Assembly (NCBI RefSeq): GCF_022539505.1
Contig: NC_061514.1
Location: 331,807,090 to 331,871,089, forward strand
Reading direction: 5' to 3'
DNA: 64,000 nt
Source of the DNA: Lolium rigidum
Taxonomy: Eukaryota; Streptophyta; Magnoliopsida; Poales; Poaceae
The number at the start of each line of letters is the position of its first letter. Within the stretch, counting starts at the first letter, position 1. Shown piece by piece: positions 45,619-55,922 of the stretch. Position numbers and translations under genes: made by a program. The notes beneath the pieces are model-generated. The model saw only the letters and a list, made by a program, of their open reading frames with translations, made no database searches and had not been told where the DNA came from.

Positions 45619-48600
45619 TTTTTTTTTTTTGAAACGGGGCAAAAAAGCTTTTACCTTATATTGATATAGGAGAAGCAAACAGGGTTATGGCAAGAGCCAT
45701 AAAACAAAAAGAAAAGAAAGGGGCGGACATCGCCCCCGAACAAGGAAAAATCAGCCTACAAGCTCCGCCAGGTTTTTTTGCACCGGCAAGGATCCAGTCC
45801 TTGCCCTCCTCCCTAATTTTATGCATGACCACCGAAGGCAGGGAGGACTTATTGTTGAAGACCCGTTCGTTCCTCTCTTTCCAGATCTCCCAAGCGACGA
45901 GCGTGATGGCCGATCGCAAACCTTTTGGGAAGGAGGAGGTGGTCTTTGAAAGGGCCAGCCAATAGTCCAGAACTTTAGGCCTACTCTCTCCAAGGCTACT
46001 GATGAGGTCCGGGCAAGATAGCCAAGAGGCCGTGGCTGTCCAGATACGCCTGGAGAAGCGGCATTCGAAGAGCATGTGCCGTGCCGTCTCGGGGGATGTA
46101 CGGCAGAGCTGGCAAGTAGGGTGGTGCGGCCATCCGCGTTTGGCCAAGCGATCAGCGGTCCATAGGTGATTCTGGACCGCGAGCCAGCCGAAGAAGCGAC
46201 ACTTCGGAGGGGCCCAGGTCTTCCATACAATGCTCCCAAACTGGCAGGGCAAGGAGGCGAGGAACTGGACCTTGTAGGCGGAGCTGGCCGAGTAGCACCC
46301 ATTAGGGGTCAAGATCCAGGAGATGGAATCATCATGTCAGGGTGAAGCTGGATATCTGACAGGAGCTCCCAGAGGCGGACATATTGCTCCACATGATCCG
46401 CAATGAACGCATCCACCGCAATGTCCGCGATCCAGTTGTAATTGGTTAGGGCATCATGGACCGTTCGATTCTTCCTCTTGGAAGCTTTGAAGACAAGGGA
46501 GGCCAGGTCTTTAGGCGGGGAGCCATGGAGCCATGAGGACGACCAGAAGGAGGCATTGGCTCCGTTACCAAAGGTGACACGAGTGGCCGCGTTGAAGAGG
46601 TCATGGTCGGTGGCGTCGTTGGGGGTTTCAGTGCCCACCCAAGGTTTCTCGGGAGCCTTCCACTCGTACCATAACCAACGAAGTCTTAGGGTCCGGGAGA
46701 ATTTCTCCAAGTCCAGAACCCCTAACCCGCCAAGCTCCTTAGGGCGACAGACCTTTTGCCAGTTGACTTTGCATTTTCCCCCACTAACCGTCTCCTTACA
46801 GGCCCAAAGCATGTCGCGACTGATCTTAGCAAAAGCCTTGAGGATGCCTTTGTCCGCCTTTAAGGCCGTCAGCAAGAAGATAGGCATGGAGGAGAGCACA
46901 GACTTAACCACAGCAGTGCATCCGGCATGATTCAGGAACTTTCCTTTCCATGGGCTAAGCCGAGCCACCGCCTTGTCGATGTAAGGTTGAAGGTCTGCAC
47001 GCCTAAGTCTTCCAAGGGAGAGGGGCAACCCCAAGTACTTAATAGGAAAGGGGGTCATGGTTGCCGGGAAGTTTGCAAGAACCTCTTCCAAGTTGATGTT
47101 GGCGCATTGGATGGGGGCGATGGAGCTCTTGGACACATTGGTGACAAGGCCAGAGACTTCCCCGAAACTCCGCAGTATGCTGGCAAGGCCTTCCACGTCG
47201 TGCGTCGTGGGGGCTAGAAAAATGGTGGCGGCGTCTGCATAGAGGGAGACCCTGGGGCCCTGAAGGTCGCCAGGCATAGCAGACAACAAGCCGTGTTCCG
47301 TAGCCTGTTCCAGGAGTCTCTGAAGAGGGTCAATGGCGATGTCAAACAGAAGAGGCGAGAGCGGATCGCCCTGTCGAAGACCACGTCCGTGCGGTATGTA
47401 CTTCCCAGGGATTCCGTTGAGGAATAACCTAGAGGAGGCCGTGGAGAAGAGGGTCGTCAGGAGGGCCCTCCACCTCTGCGGGAAGCCAAGCCGTTGCAAA
47501 AGATCCAACATGTAATCCCAGCGAACATTGTCAAAGGCCTTAGCGATATCCAGCTTAATAAGGAGGGACGGGGTCTTGCTGCGGTGTAACCGGCGGGCGG
47601 TGTTCCTGACGTACATGAAATTGTCGTGGATAGTTCTTGATTTGATGAAAGCGCTCTGACTTCGGGAGACAATGTCATTCATCCTCGGGCTGAGACGTCG
47701 TGCCATAGCTTTGGCGATGATCTTCGGGACCACGTGGATGAGGCTGATGGGCCTGAAATCTGAAATATACTCCGCACCATCCTTCTTAGGTAGGAGAACG
47801 ACATTGGCTGTGTTGATGATGTGGAAATTCGACGTTGACAGCTCGGAGAAGGCCTTGATAGCGGTCATAAGGTCTTCCTTTATAATGTCCCAGCAAGAGC
47901 GAAAGAAAGCGGTGGAAAAGCCGTCGGGGCCTGGAGCCTTATCCGCGGGCATGTCATCAAGAGCTTCCTTAATCTCATCCTCAGAGAAAGGCAGCACAGG
48001 TCCTCCAGAGGGCGAGAGGTGGGATTCAGGGCTTCCCAGTTGAAGTCAAGTGAACGAGGAGGAGGCCGGCCAAGAGTGCGGGAGAAGTGGTCGAAGATCA
48101 GCCCAGCTTTATCTTCATGAGTCACAGCCCAGCCATTGTTATGCTTGAGCCTCACGATGAGACTTTTGCGCCTCCTAGCATTAACACGTAGGTGGAAGAA
48201 TTTGGTGTTGGCGTCGCCCTCACGGAGATAGCGGATTCTGGAGGCTTGGCGTTTGCGAGATCTTTCCATAGCGGCAAGACCCTTCACCCGGCGTTTCAGG
48301 CTAGCACGGGGCCAAAATTCATCCTCAGAGAGGGCGCGGGATTCCTGCGCCACATCGAGCTGCAGAATGACATCGAGGGCCATGAGAAGTTGCAGCTTGC
48401 TATCACAGAATAGGCTTCTGCTCCATGATTTGAGTCCCATCGCCATGGCCTTGAGCTTGTGATTGATCACGTGGGCTGGCTGGGAGTGCGAGGAGGGTGC
48501 GGACCAAGCTTGTTGAACCACCTCTCTGAAACCAGGCATCTTGATCCAGAAGGACTCGAATCGAAAAAAGGCGGTTTCCGCGGGCCACTTTGGTTAGACA

Positions 48601-48955
48601 GGAGGAGGGGGCAATGGTCCGAGAGGGACGAAGACAGGGCAAAAAGCGCATGGTTCTCGAACGCGAGGTCCCAAGCAGTATTGCAGAAGGCCCGGTCAAG
48701 ACGCACCAGAGTAGGGGTCTGCCTCTCGTTACTCCAAGTAAACTTTCGGTTCTGCAGTTTCAGCTCCTTGAGGTGATAGTTGGTGAGGGCTCTTATGAAA
48801 AGACCCATGAGTCGGAAGTCGAGGTTGTTGTTGTTCTTATCTTCCGCCTGATTGACGAATCCAGAAATATGATACCGCAGATTCGGAGTGAAGTGGACGT
48901 GGGACGGAAACCAAAATAGTTGGATATGTAGGCGCATGCGCATAAGTGGGTCCAT
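45619..48955 (-). mobile_element. 5'-truncated LINE L2
   Basis: A run of T at 45619-45630 is the poly(A) tail on the minus strand. The element reads leftwards and contains the end of an endonuclease, a reverse transcriptase and a zinc-finger (zf-RVT) region. It stops at about 48955, inside the endonuclease domain, so it was truncated at integration. It lies between the NET3-like and SOD genes. No target duplication was identified. Confidence 0.85.
45656..48955 (-). pseudogene. LINE L2 ORF2: endonuclease end, reverse transcriptase, zf-RVT
   Basis: Right to left: the endonuclease C-terminus (48955-48470) with NRKFTWSNERQTPTLVRLDR and SDHCPLLL; a connecting segment (48539-47880, RIRYLREGDANTKFFHL); and a 562-codon frame (47997-46309). 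The latter holds the reverse transcriptase: APGPDGFSTAFF, LIKLDIAKAFDNVRWDYM, GLRQGDPLSPLLFDIAIDPL and YADAATIF. The usual catalytic pair Asp-Asp is Asp-Ala here (GAC to GCC at 47230-47232). The zf-RVT region follows (46312-45656) with CQLCRTSPETARHMLFEC. Frameshifts lie near 48500, 48000 and 46310. There is no RNase H, unlike LINE L1, so it is a different subfamily. Inactive. Confidence 0.88.
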
Positions 48956-49954
48956 ACTCTGTAGAACAAAAAATAATTAATAAAAAAAGTTCAACAAATC
49001 ACTCATATTCCATAGAGTAACTATATATCTGAGCTATTGTTTAATGGATGAACTAGACAACTCACTAACTACTACATGTGTTCTATTAGCTTCAACGTTT
49101 CGGAACAAATTCGGATTATTCTTATAAAAACCATCAGATAATCCTAAATAATTTTCGAATATGGATATCTGGGTACTACTTGGCATACCATTTCCGGTGT
49201 CAAGTTCGAAATCGAATAACATTATCCATTGAATTCCTTCAAACAAGATTTGGGTTCTCTAAACTCGATGCAAAAAGTATCATATCCGTTTACACCCTCC
49301 GCACACATGCCCTCGGCCTTACATACACCTAGGTAGTACCCCACATCGCGAGTCTTCCAATTTTTTTTTCCTTGAAGATAGGCAAAAGCTTTGCTTTTCC
49401 ATTAATGAAGATAGAGTTTTATAGATAATCATTTTATCCCGGTTTGTATTTTAGTTTCCACATGCATTGCTTCATGTAACTTGTTTTTCGATTAATGAAA
49501 TATATGGTTGCTCTCCAAAAAAAAATCCTCAAATCATTTTTCTTTGCACGTTTCCTTTTGGTCAAGATTGTGGACAATCTCAGATGGGTTAACATGCCAC
49601 CACGGCAATAGGAACACTTAGCTAAAAAAATAGCACAGCGTGGAATCCACGCGCTACAGTTCCAAAAATAAGAAAACGAAGGGGGAAGAAAACACGAGAG
49701 GGGGCAGCCTGGAGGACATATCAGATGCAGATGCACAATTATCCACAGATGCGTGGAATGCACGCGCACCAGTTCAGGAAATTTTCCAAATAAAAATTTG
49801 TACTGACAAAAATTCGATCTTACAGTATTTCAGTTGATCTCAAAAGAGTCAGAAAATCAGTGAAAAAATTTCGCCTCAAAAGAAACCAGTGAAATTTTTA
49901 GCGAAGTGAAAATAAACAGAAGGGGTAGGTGAAACACGACCGGCCCTGCTCTGC
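48956..49954. other. Upstream region of the SOD gene, with LINE-like tail
   Basis: No gene was seen. Near 49365-49530 there are phrases common at LINE 3' ends: AGGCAAAAGCTTTGC followed by CATTAATGAAGATAGAG, and TTAATGAAATATATGG ending in an A-run at 49519-49527. Probably remnants. The last 100 bases are the SOD promoter. Confidence 0.4.
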
Positions 49955-49955
49955 T

Positions 49956-49964
49956 CTATTTAAG
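49956..49964 (+). promoter_or_regulatory. TATA box of the SOD gene
   Basis: CTATTTAAG lies about 110 bases before the end of the leader exon and is followed by a pyrimidine-rich stretch suited to transcription start near 49990-50010. The leader exon ends at the donor 50077/50078. Confidence 0.55.
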
Positions 49965-50062
49965 CTAGCCGGCCCTCGGTTCCAGAGTCTTCTCCTCTGC
50001 AGCATCTTCCATTCATAAACCCAAAGTCGGAATCGCCTTCTTCCTCAACAACTCTCGCATCA

Positions 50063-50723
50063 CAGGGGTCACCTGAGGTAGGTACCGCTCGAATCCCCTC
50101 TCCAGGCATCTAGGGTTCTGAATTTGCTTCCGTTCGAGCGGATCGATCTCTGTTCCGCCGGAGTAGGTTTTTCTTGGATCTGCGGCCGCTGGTGCGCCGG
50201 TGCGTCTCGGTAGGATCAGATTCGTTTCCGCTCTCATGGGGTCCCGATCTGCGCTCGTTCGTGCCCAGTTGTGCTCGTGTGTTGGTAGCGAATCGTATGT
50301 CACTGCTAGTAAGTGTTTGTGGCGTTGCAGTTGGAGGATCAGGCGATTTGCTTGTGGGAGGTGCTCTGGATTTGGGGTCTAGATGGTTTGGGGAAGTGGA
50401 ATGTTCCGTACGGCTCGGTTAGAACTTTTAGCACCCTGTTAATTTCCTTCCTTTGCTGTACTAGTATGTCAACTGCGTTGAGTCCTACTGTCATAGTATT
50501 TGGTGATGTTCTGTTTCCGAACTTGAGAAACCACATAGCTATTTAGCTAGGAAGGGAAGAATTTAGGAAGAGTTTGTGATTTTCCCGTCTGTAGCAACAC
50601 ATGGTTTGTGGGTTAAATCTAGAACTGCACTATACTAATTGCAAAGTTTCATGATCTGCTTTTGTTGCAATTGCTACACTGCTGACTGGTTTACCACGTC
50701 TTCTGGCTTGATTGCAGAACACA
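50063..50723 (+). promoter_or_regulatory. miR398 target site assembled by leader splicing
   Basis: Leader exon 1 ends CAGGGGTCACCTGAG (50063-50077) at a GT donor. The next exon begins AACACA (50718-50723) after an AG acceptor, seven bases before the start codon at 50730. Joined, the 21 bases match the known miR398 site of plant Cu/Zn SOD leaders with about two mismatches towards the miRNA 3' half and full pairing across the cleavage position. The match also confirms both splice sites. miR398 is known to repress this gene when copper is low. Confidence 0.8.
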
Positions 50724-50729
50724 TCGACA

Positions 50730-52547
50730 ATGGTGAAGGCTGTATGTGTGCTTTCCGGCAGTGAGGGTGTCAAGGGCACCATCTTTTTCACCCAGGAGGG
50801 AGATGGTAATTGTACAAGCATGCTTTGAGAGCCTCTGCATTTCCATCCTTACGTGTTTGTTGTGCGTAATCCTTTGGTTGTTGTTTAGGCCCGACCACCG
50901 TGACAGGAAGCGTCTCTGGACTGAAGGCAGGGCCCCACGGGTTCCATGTGCACGCTCTTGGCGACACCACCAATGGCTGCATGTCAACTGGTACCTAAAT
51001 TTCTTCTTCCCTCTTTCAGCAATGAATTATGCTATGCTTATTGGTGCAATTGTTTTCTTTCGTAGGACCACACTTCAACCCTGCTGGTCACGTGCATGGG
51101 GCACCAGAGGATGAAATCCGCCATGCTGGTGATCTTGGGAACGTGACAGCTGGAGAGGATGGTACAGTTGTTGCTCCCTTCTTGCCTCACTTTGATTCCT
51201 TTATGTTGGACATATGTTTATGCTTTGTCTCAAAATTAGGCAGCTTTTTTTGTTTCATAAACATTAATACCGCATTGTGTTACCTCACTGACAATTTACT
51301 TCTTGGCTCACAGGTGTTGCTCCCATCAATGTTGTTGACAAGCATGTAAGTTGTATTTCTTTTCTCCCTGCAAGCATATTATGTTGTCTCTTTTCTTGTT
51401 ATTTGGGTTTTAACACAGTTCATTGGACATCAATTATAATTTTGAACGCAGATCCCCCTTACTGGACCACATTCAATCATTGGCCGTGCTGTTGTTGTCC
51501 ATGGTGATGCTGATGATCTTGGCAAGGGTAATGCTACCGAAAAACTGGGATCGTACATTTTATTGTCTACCTTGGCATGATGCTTGCCAGATTTGAATGG
51601 TGTTATTCTTTCAGGATTCCTGAAGTAGTTGCACTCGTTATGTTATATGTGTAGAAAGGATCATAATCATAAATTCATGATTTAGGAGTTAGTGTGAACA
51701 TTCAGGGAACTCTAATCTACTTCTGGATAAACCTGTTGCTTTGGTACCTATAGAGATTTATATCGAAGAAGAAACACTTTGTGATGGTTTCTATAACTGT
51801 ATCTCAAAATCTAGTAACTGAGCTAATATTTGATTCCATCTTGCTTCTCTGATATAACACATAAAATTGTATTCCATCACATGTCTCTAGCGACTGTGTT
51901 ATATTCTGTCTGCTTTATTTAGAGCATTTAATTATGTATGTTGGTTTATGGTAATGTGATGTCAGCTAGCCAATCTTCCTGTGCTTCCTCATCAATCTGT
52001 AAATCATCTGCTTGCTATTTAATTCTATACATCCGTCTAGAATCTGTTCATTCTATTTAGAACATAGCATGTCCTGGCATTAATTTTGGTAGAGGCAATG
52101 AAACAACTGTAACCAATACTGATCCTGTTGTATTTCAGGCGGACATGAGCTTAGCAAGAGCACTGGAAACGCTGGTGCACGTGTTGCTTGCGGTAAGTTA
52201 TACTCCCTCCATTCACTAATATAAGATGTTTTAGCTTTTTGTAGATTCATCTACTTTGCTATGTATCTAGTCTATTTTTAGTGGAGTATATAGATTCACT
52301 CATTATGGTATGTATCTAGCTCACTTCAAAATGTCTAAAACATCTTATATTTGCTAACGGAGGGAGTATATTCTTGTGGTACTACCTTTTGTTTGCTCCA
52401 CCCTGGTTTAGTTGACTCTCATTCCGTCCTGCCGAATTGTTAGTTGCTACTTTCGTGTAGCCTGATTCATAGAAACTTTGTTCATTTTTGTCTTCTCTTA
52501 TGATCTCCTGTTCCTTGTTTCCAGGGATCATCGGGCTCCAGGGCTAG
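50730..52547 (+). CDS. CSD1: Cytosolic Cu/Zn superoxide dismutase
   Basis: Seven coding exons: 50730-50805, 50889-50990, 51066-51161, 51314-51345, 51452-51527, 52139-52192 and 52525-52547. All have GT/AG borders and together encode 152 residues, the usual length of plant cytosolic enzymes. It converts superoxide to hydrogen peroxide and oxygen. Seen: copper ligands His45, His47, His62, His119; zinc ligands His62, His70, His79, Asp82; the disulphide pair Cys56 and Cys145; and the active-site Arg142 in NAGARVACG (most relatives have GGR, here GAR). There is no transit peptide, so it is cytosolic rather than plastidic. An upstream intron splits the leader; a Stowaway MITE lies in the last intron. 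The frame is intact and the gene is probably functional, regulated by miR398. Confidence 0.97.
52201..52368. mobile_element. Stowaway MITE in last SOD intron
   Basis: It is bounded by TA and has inverted ends TACTCCCTCCATTCACTAAT and GCTAACGGAGGGAGTA. Inner copies of TATGTATCTAG are present. It begins eight bases after the donor site at 52193. Confidence 0.85.
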
Positions 52548-52995
52548 AGGCTGTCTTCACTTGCCAACGCCGTACAGATCTGGGCACTTTCAGAATACAG
52601 ACTTGCATTAGCTATTTTAAATAAGCACCTGATCAGTGATTGCGGATTAGTGTGCCTCATTCGCCTCATTCCATATATTTGCTGCTCTGAACATTTCATC
52701 ACTTCCATTTGCCTTTAAGTGCCTGACGGGGACTGTTCTGTAAAGTACTTGTGGGTCTGCTGTTCCTGTTATTTATTATCTAGTTCTTCAGGAACCAGAG
52801 ATTCCATTTTACATCATATAGGGTTTACATTTGATTTGCACCACCGGCATCAAGGACGTGGGGGTTCCTGTGATGCTTCCTTCAACAGTAGTGGGCAAAT
52901 AAGCTGTGACGATGAGATCAGTCAAACCTCGAGTTCTGGAGGCAATGTTTCATTGGTATGCTATTTTGGAATGCTGAGTGCCTGGCAAGCGATAA
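52548..52995 (+). other. 3' untranslated region and flank of SOD
   Basis: Probably the 3' untranslated region up to about 52800 followed by unremarkable DNA. It ends at TAA (52993-52995), the target duplication of the Harbinger copy H2. Confidence 0.5.
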
Positions 52996-53218
52996 GGGCA
53001 TCTCCAACCGGGCGACCCATCCCGCGCCAACGCGTCCGGATAGGTCGAAACGGACAAAACCGCGGCCCAGCGCGCGGACCCAACCCTAAAACGGATGGCC
53101 GCGGCGTCCGGGACGACCCAAACCCGGCCCAAATCTTGGACGAGTTTGCGTGGCCGCGGACGCGAAAGGCTGGTCGCTCGCGTCCTCCCTTGTCCGTCCC
53201 TGGCCCGCCTGTCTGCCT

Positions 53219-53318
53219 CCCAAAACAGAAAACACTCCACTGTACTCCCAAAACCTAGAGATGGCCGACCCAAAACAGAAAACACTCCACTGTACTCCCA
53301 AAACCTAGAGATGGCCGA
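53219..53318 (+). repeat. 50-bp tandem duplication covering the H2 start codon
   Basis: Two direct units with a period of 50 bases (53219-53268, 53269-53318) each carry CAAAACCTAGAG and ATGGCCGAC. The first ATG (53261) now opens a short frame that stops at 53306-53308, before the true start at 53311. Confidence 0.85.
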
Positions 53319-53634
53319 CGAAGCGACTGCCGCTGCCACCGCCACCACCGCCACCATCGGAGAGGAGGCACCCGCGGCCGTTGCCGCTCCTGCCGTGGAG
53401 GCGGCTCCTGAGCCAGCGGAGGCCGAGCTCCCCCCTGGGCCGCCGACGAAGAAGGCGAAGGCCGACCTCACCCCGGAGCAGAGGAAGCTCGAGAGCAAGA
53501 AGAGGGTCGACTGCCGCAGGGCGCTCGACCAACGGAAGAGGGAAACCGCTGCCGAGGTGGAGCGGCAGCGGGCGGCGGAGCAGCTTCTCCAACTCAAGAC
53601 GGAGGCGAAGAGCACTCTCCTTCAAGAGCAGCAG
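53311..53634 (+). pseudogene. ORF1 of H2, N-terminal exon, interrupted by S6
   Basis: ATG 53311 begins MADEATAAATATTATIGEEA, the same protein as in H1 but without H1's frameshift. GPPTKKAKADLTPEQRKLESKK and a Glu/Gln-rich helix follow. S6 inserts after LLQEQ. The frame resumes at 63783 with AMLFYGHPALGQHM, so before the insertion this copy was open over the whole visible part. The DNA-binding Myb-like domain would lie beyond the window. Confidence 0.75.
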
Positions 53635-54629
53635 TGTAAGGGTATATTGCCCCTATGTGTGGTTTTGGTAATTAATGACAACCCCTATGGACTAATGTTT
53701 TCATTGAGTTTATATGAAGGAATATTCCATAGGTACTACTTGTATTCCATATGTTGGATTCAAGTATGGATGCCATGAAGATAAAGGTATACCTTGTGTA
53801 TTGGCATCAAGATCATCGGTTATGAAGATACATATGTGATATGATCAAGAAGAAGAAATGAAGATGGAGTTCTTATGTGGAACTCAATATTAGCCATGCT
53901 CTATCTTATGTGAGTATGAGAAGATACAAGGATTGAGTTGGGCAAGTTCAAGATGAGCATCTCAAGTGGATCACATGCTTGAAGCTTGCCGTCCATTTGG
54001 TGATAATGGACATGTGAAGATGTGCATCAATGGAGCTTTCCCATCATAGTGTATGGGGGAGTATTTGTGAGTCTTCACGAAGCAACATTGATCAAGTGAG
54101 GCATTCCGGTTTGTGTAGAGCTTGAAGAGTTATCATCAAGATCAAGCGGGATGCGCAAGGCAAAGGTATGGCCTTGCTAGGTTTTCCTTTATCGGTCTCA
54201 AGGTGGATGTTGGGAGACCGGATTATAGGATAGATATCCGCACTATTAAGAGGGCTTTCGGTTGAGTAACTTGATCACATCGTCTTAGGGAGCTCAATCC
54301 TTTGCATACTTTGCATATCCTTATTGCTTCTTGGTGTTTCTCTGTGTGAGGTTCTTGAGCTTGTTGCTAGCTTTACAACAAGCCCAAGTTCATCGAAAAC
54401 GGAATCCGCATGCATCTTCTATTGCGTTTTCGAGTTTGGACGTCTTCACCATTTCTTGACGGTGGGAGACTCCCTCTCTAAAATCATATAAAATGTTCTG
54501 TGAGGAGCTCCATATTTCCAGTTTTTGTTGGGGTTCTATTCGTCGTTATCTTTCCAACAAAATTGGTTTCATGTCAATCGGAGTCCGGACACAAAAGTTA
54601 TCACAGTTTTTGTATAACATGCTTTCTCG

Positions 54630-54855
54630 TCGACCCGGTTTCTAGCCCGGCGTGACCGGCCGTCTGACCGGATGGCCCGGTTCAAACCGGCCCCTGGACC
54701 GGTGCCATCCGGGCACTATCCAGTAAGCTTTTCAGCTTGGTCCGGTCACTAGCCCGGTCGACCGGTCTGTGGACCGGATGTCCCGGTCTGTGGCCCGGTC
54801 TGACCGGGTCCTGAACCGGACGGCCCGGTCCCAGGCCCGGTTGACCGGCCTCCCC
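54630..54855. repeat. CCGG/ACCGGTC-rich block in the S6 LTR
   Basis: Words such as ACCGG, CCCGGTC and GACCGG repeat about twenty times in 220 bases, with both orientations mixed. The same block is in the 3' LTR at about 62540-62760. Confidence 0.85.
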
Positions 54856-54902
54856 GACGGTTGACTCAGCCCAACTTTTCCCCAACGGTTATATTGCTCT
54901 TG

Positions 54903-54916
54903 GGCTATAAATAGCC
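54903..54916 (+). promoter_or_regulatory. TATA box of the S6 LTR
   Basis: GGCTATAAATAGCC is a near-palindrome around CTATAAATAG, just downstream of the CCGG block. It is the likely promoter of the retrotransposon RNA; the second copy is at 62812-62825. Confidence 0.7.
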
Positions 54917-55867
54917 CTTCTTCCACCTTGGGCTGAGTTAGTTCTTCCCATTCTCTCACCTCCATTGTTGCTATTTGAAGAACTTGCTCTCCCCCTTGAT
55001 TCCTCCAACCGTTCTTGCTAATTCTTGAGGGATCTAAGAGAGAGATCTAGATCTAAACTTCCACCAAACCGTTTCTTCTCTAAGTGAGGGAATCTCTTGG
55101 GATCTAGATCTTGGAGTCTTTGGTTGACTTTTCCCCTTGATTCTTCCTCTCCAATCTCATCCTAGCATTCGTTGCTTTGGTGGGATTTGAGTGTGAAGGA
55201 CTTGAACACCTCCGGTGTTCTTGCTTTGCATCATTGCATAGTGTTGAGCTCTCCACCACGATTTGTTCGAGTGAGAGACCGTGAGCTTGTTACTCTTGGA
55301 GGGTGACCTCCTAGTTGGCTTGGTGATTGGTGCTCCGGTGATCTCTTCAAGAAGATTGTGAAGAGGCCCGGGCTTCTCCTTCGTGGAGCTTGTGAAGTGG
55401 TTGTGGAGCTTGCCATCTCCGGAGCGGAGGAAAAGCTAACCATAAGGAAAGGGCCATTATCCTTCGTGGGTGTGGTTCGGAGAATAGGGTGAGCCTTCGT
55501 GGCGCGGGGAATCCTTCGTGGGACCTCCACTCCTCCAAACGTGACGTACCTTGTTGCAAAGCAAGGGAACACGGGAATACATCCTCGTCTCCGCGTGCCT
55601 CGGTTATTTCTATACCCGAGCTCTCTTTCCTTGTGATAGCCATCGTGCTTGAAGTACATATATCTTGCTATCACTTGTGCTACATATATCTTGTGCCTAT
55701 CTTGCTTAGCTCTAGTTGCTATTGTTACACTTAGTTGAGCTTAGCATATTTAGGGTTTGTGCTTGTAAACTAAACGATAGTTTAATTCCGCATTATTACA
55801 AGACAAATCCGTAAGAGTTTTTAATTGCCTATTCACCCCCCTCTAGGCGACATCTCGATCTTTCAAT

Positions 55868-55879
55868 TGGTATCAGAGC
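55868..55879 (+). other. Primer binding site of S6 (initiator tRNA-Met)
   Basis: TGGTATCAGAGC, the standard copia primer site, two bases after the LTR end. Confidence 0.92.
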
Positions 55880-55922
55880 AAGGTCTCTCCTTGTTTAAGG
55901 CTTCACCGCCTTGAGAGTAAAG

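Larger units (their letters stand above)
52996..53634 (+). mobile_element. PIF/Harbinger derivative H2, left part
   Basis: It starts GGGCATCTCCAACCGGGCG, like H1 but on the opposite strand, preceded by TAA. It continues until Sirevirus-like element S6 interrupts it at 53634 (duplication AGCAG) and resumes at 63783. The right end is outside the window. Confidence 0.88.
53635..55865 (+). repeat. 5' LTR of S6
   Basis: 2231 bases. It contains a CCGG-dense block (about 54630-54855) and a TATA box at 54905-54914. About eight substitutions and five small indels against 61543-63777 were counted by eye. Confidence 0.95.

Noticed and set aside
45619..45630. Poly(T) run as a terminator or simple repeat
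   Set aside because: Better explained as the reverse complement of the poly(A) tail of LINE L2, whose coding region starts next to it.
54682..54965. Minus-strand ORFs with GRPV/DRP-like repeats in the S6 LTR
   Set aside because: Translation of the CCGG-rich repeat block.
55231..55674. 147-codon minus-strand ORF in the S6 LTR, repeated at 63141-63584
   Set aside because: Appears twice only because the LTR is duplicated; no domain and antisense to the element.
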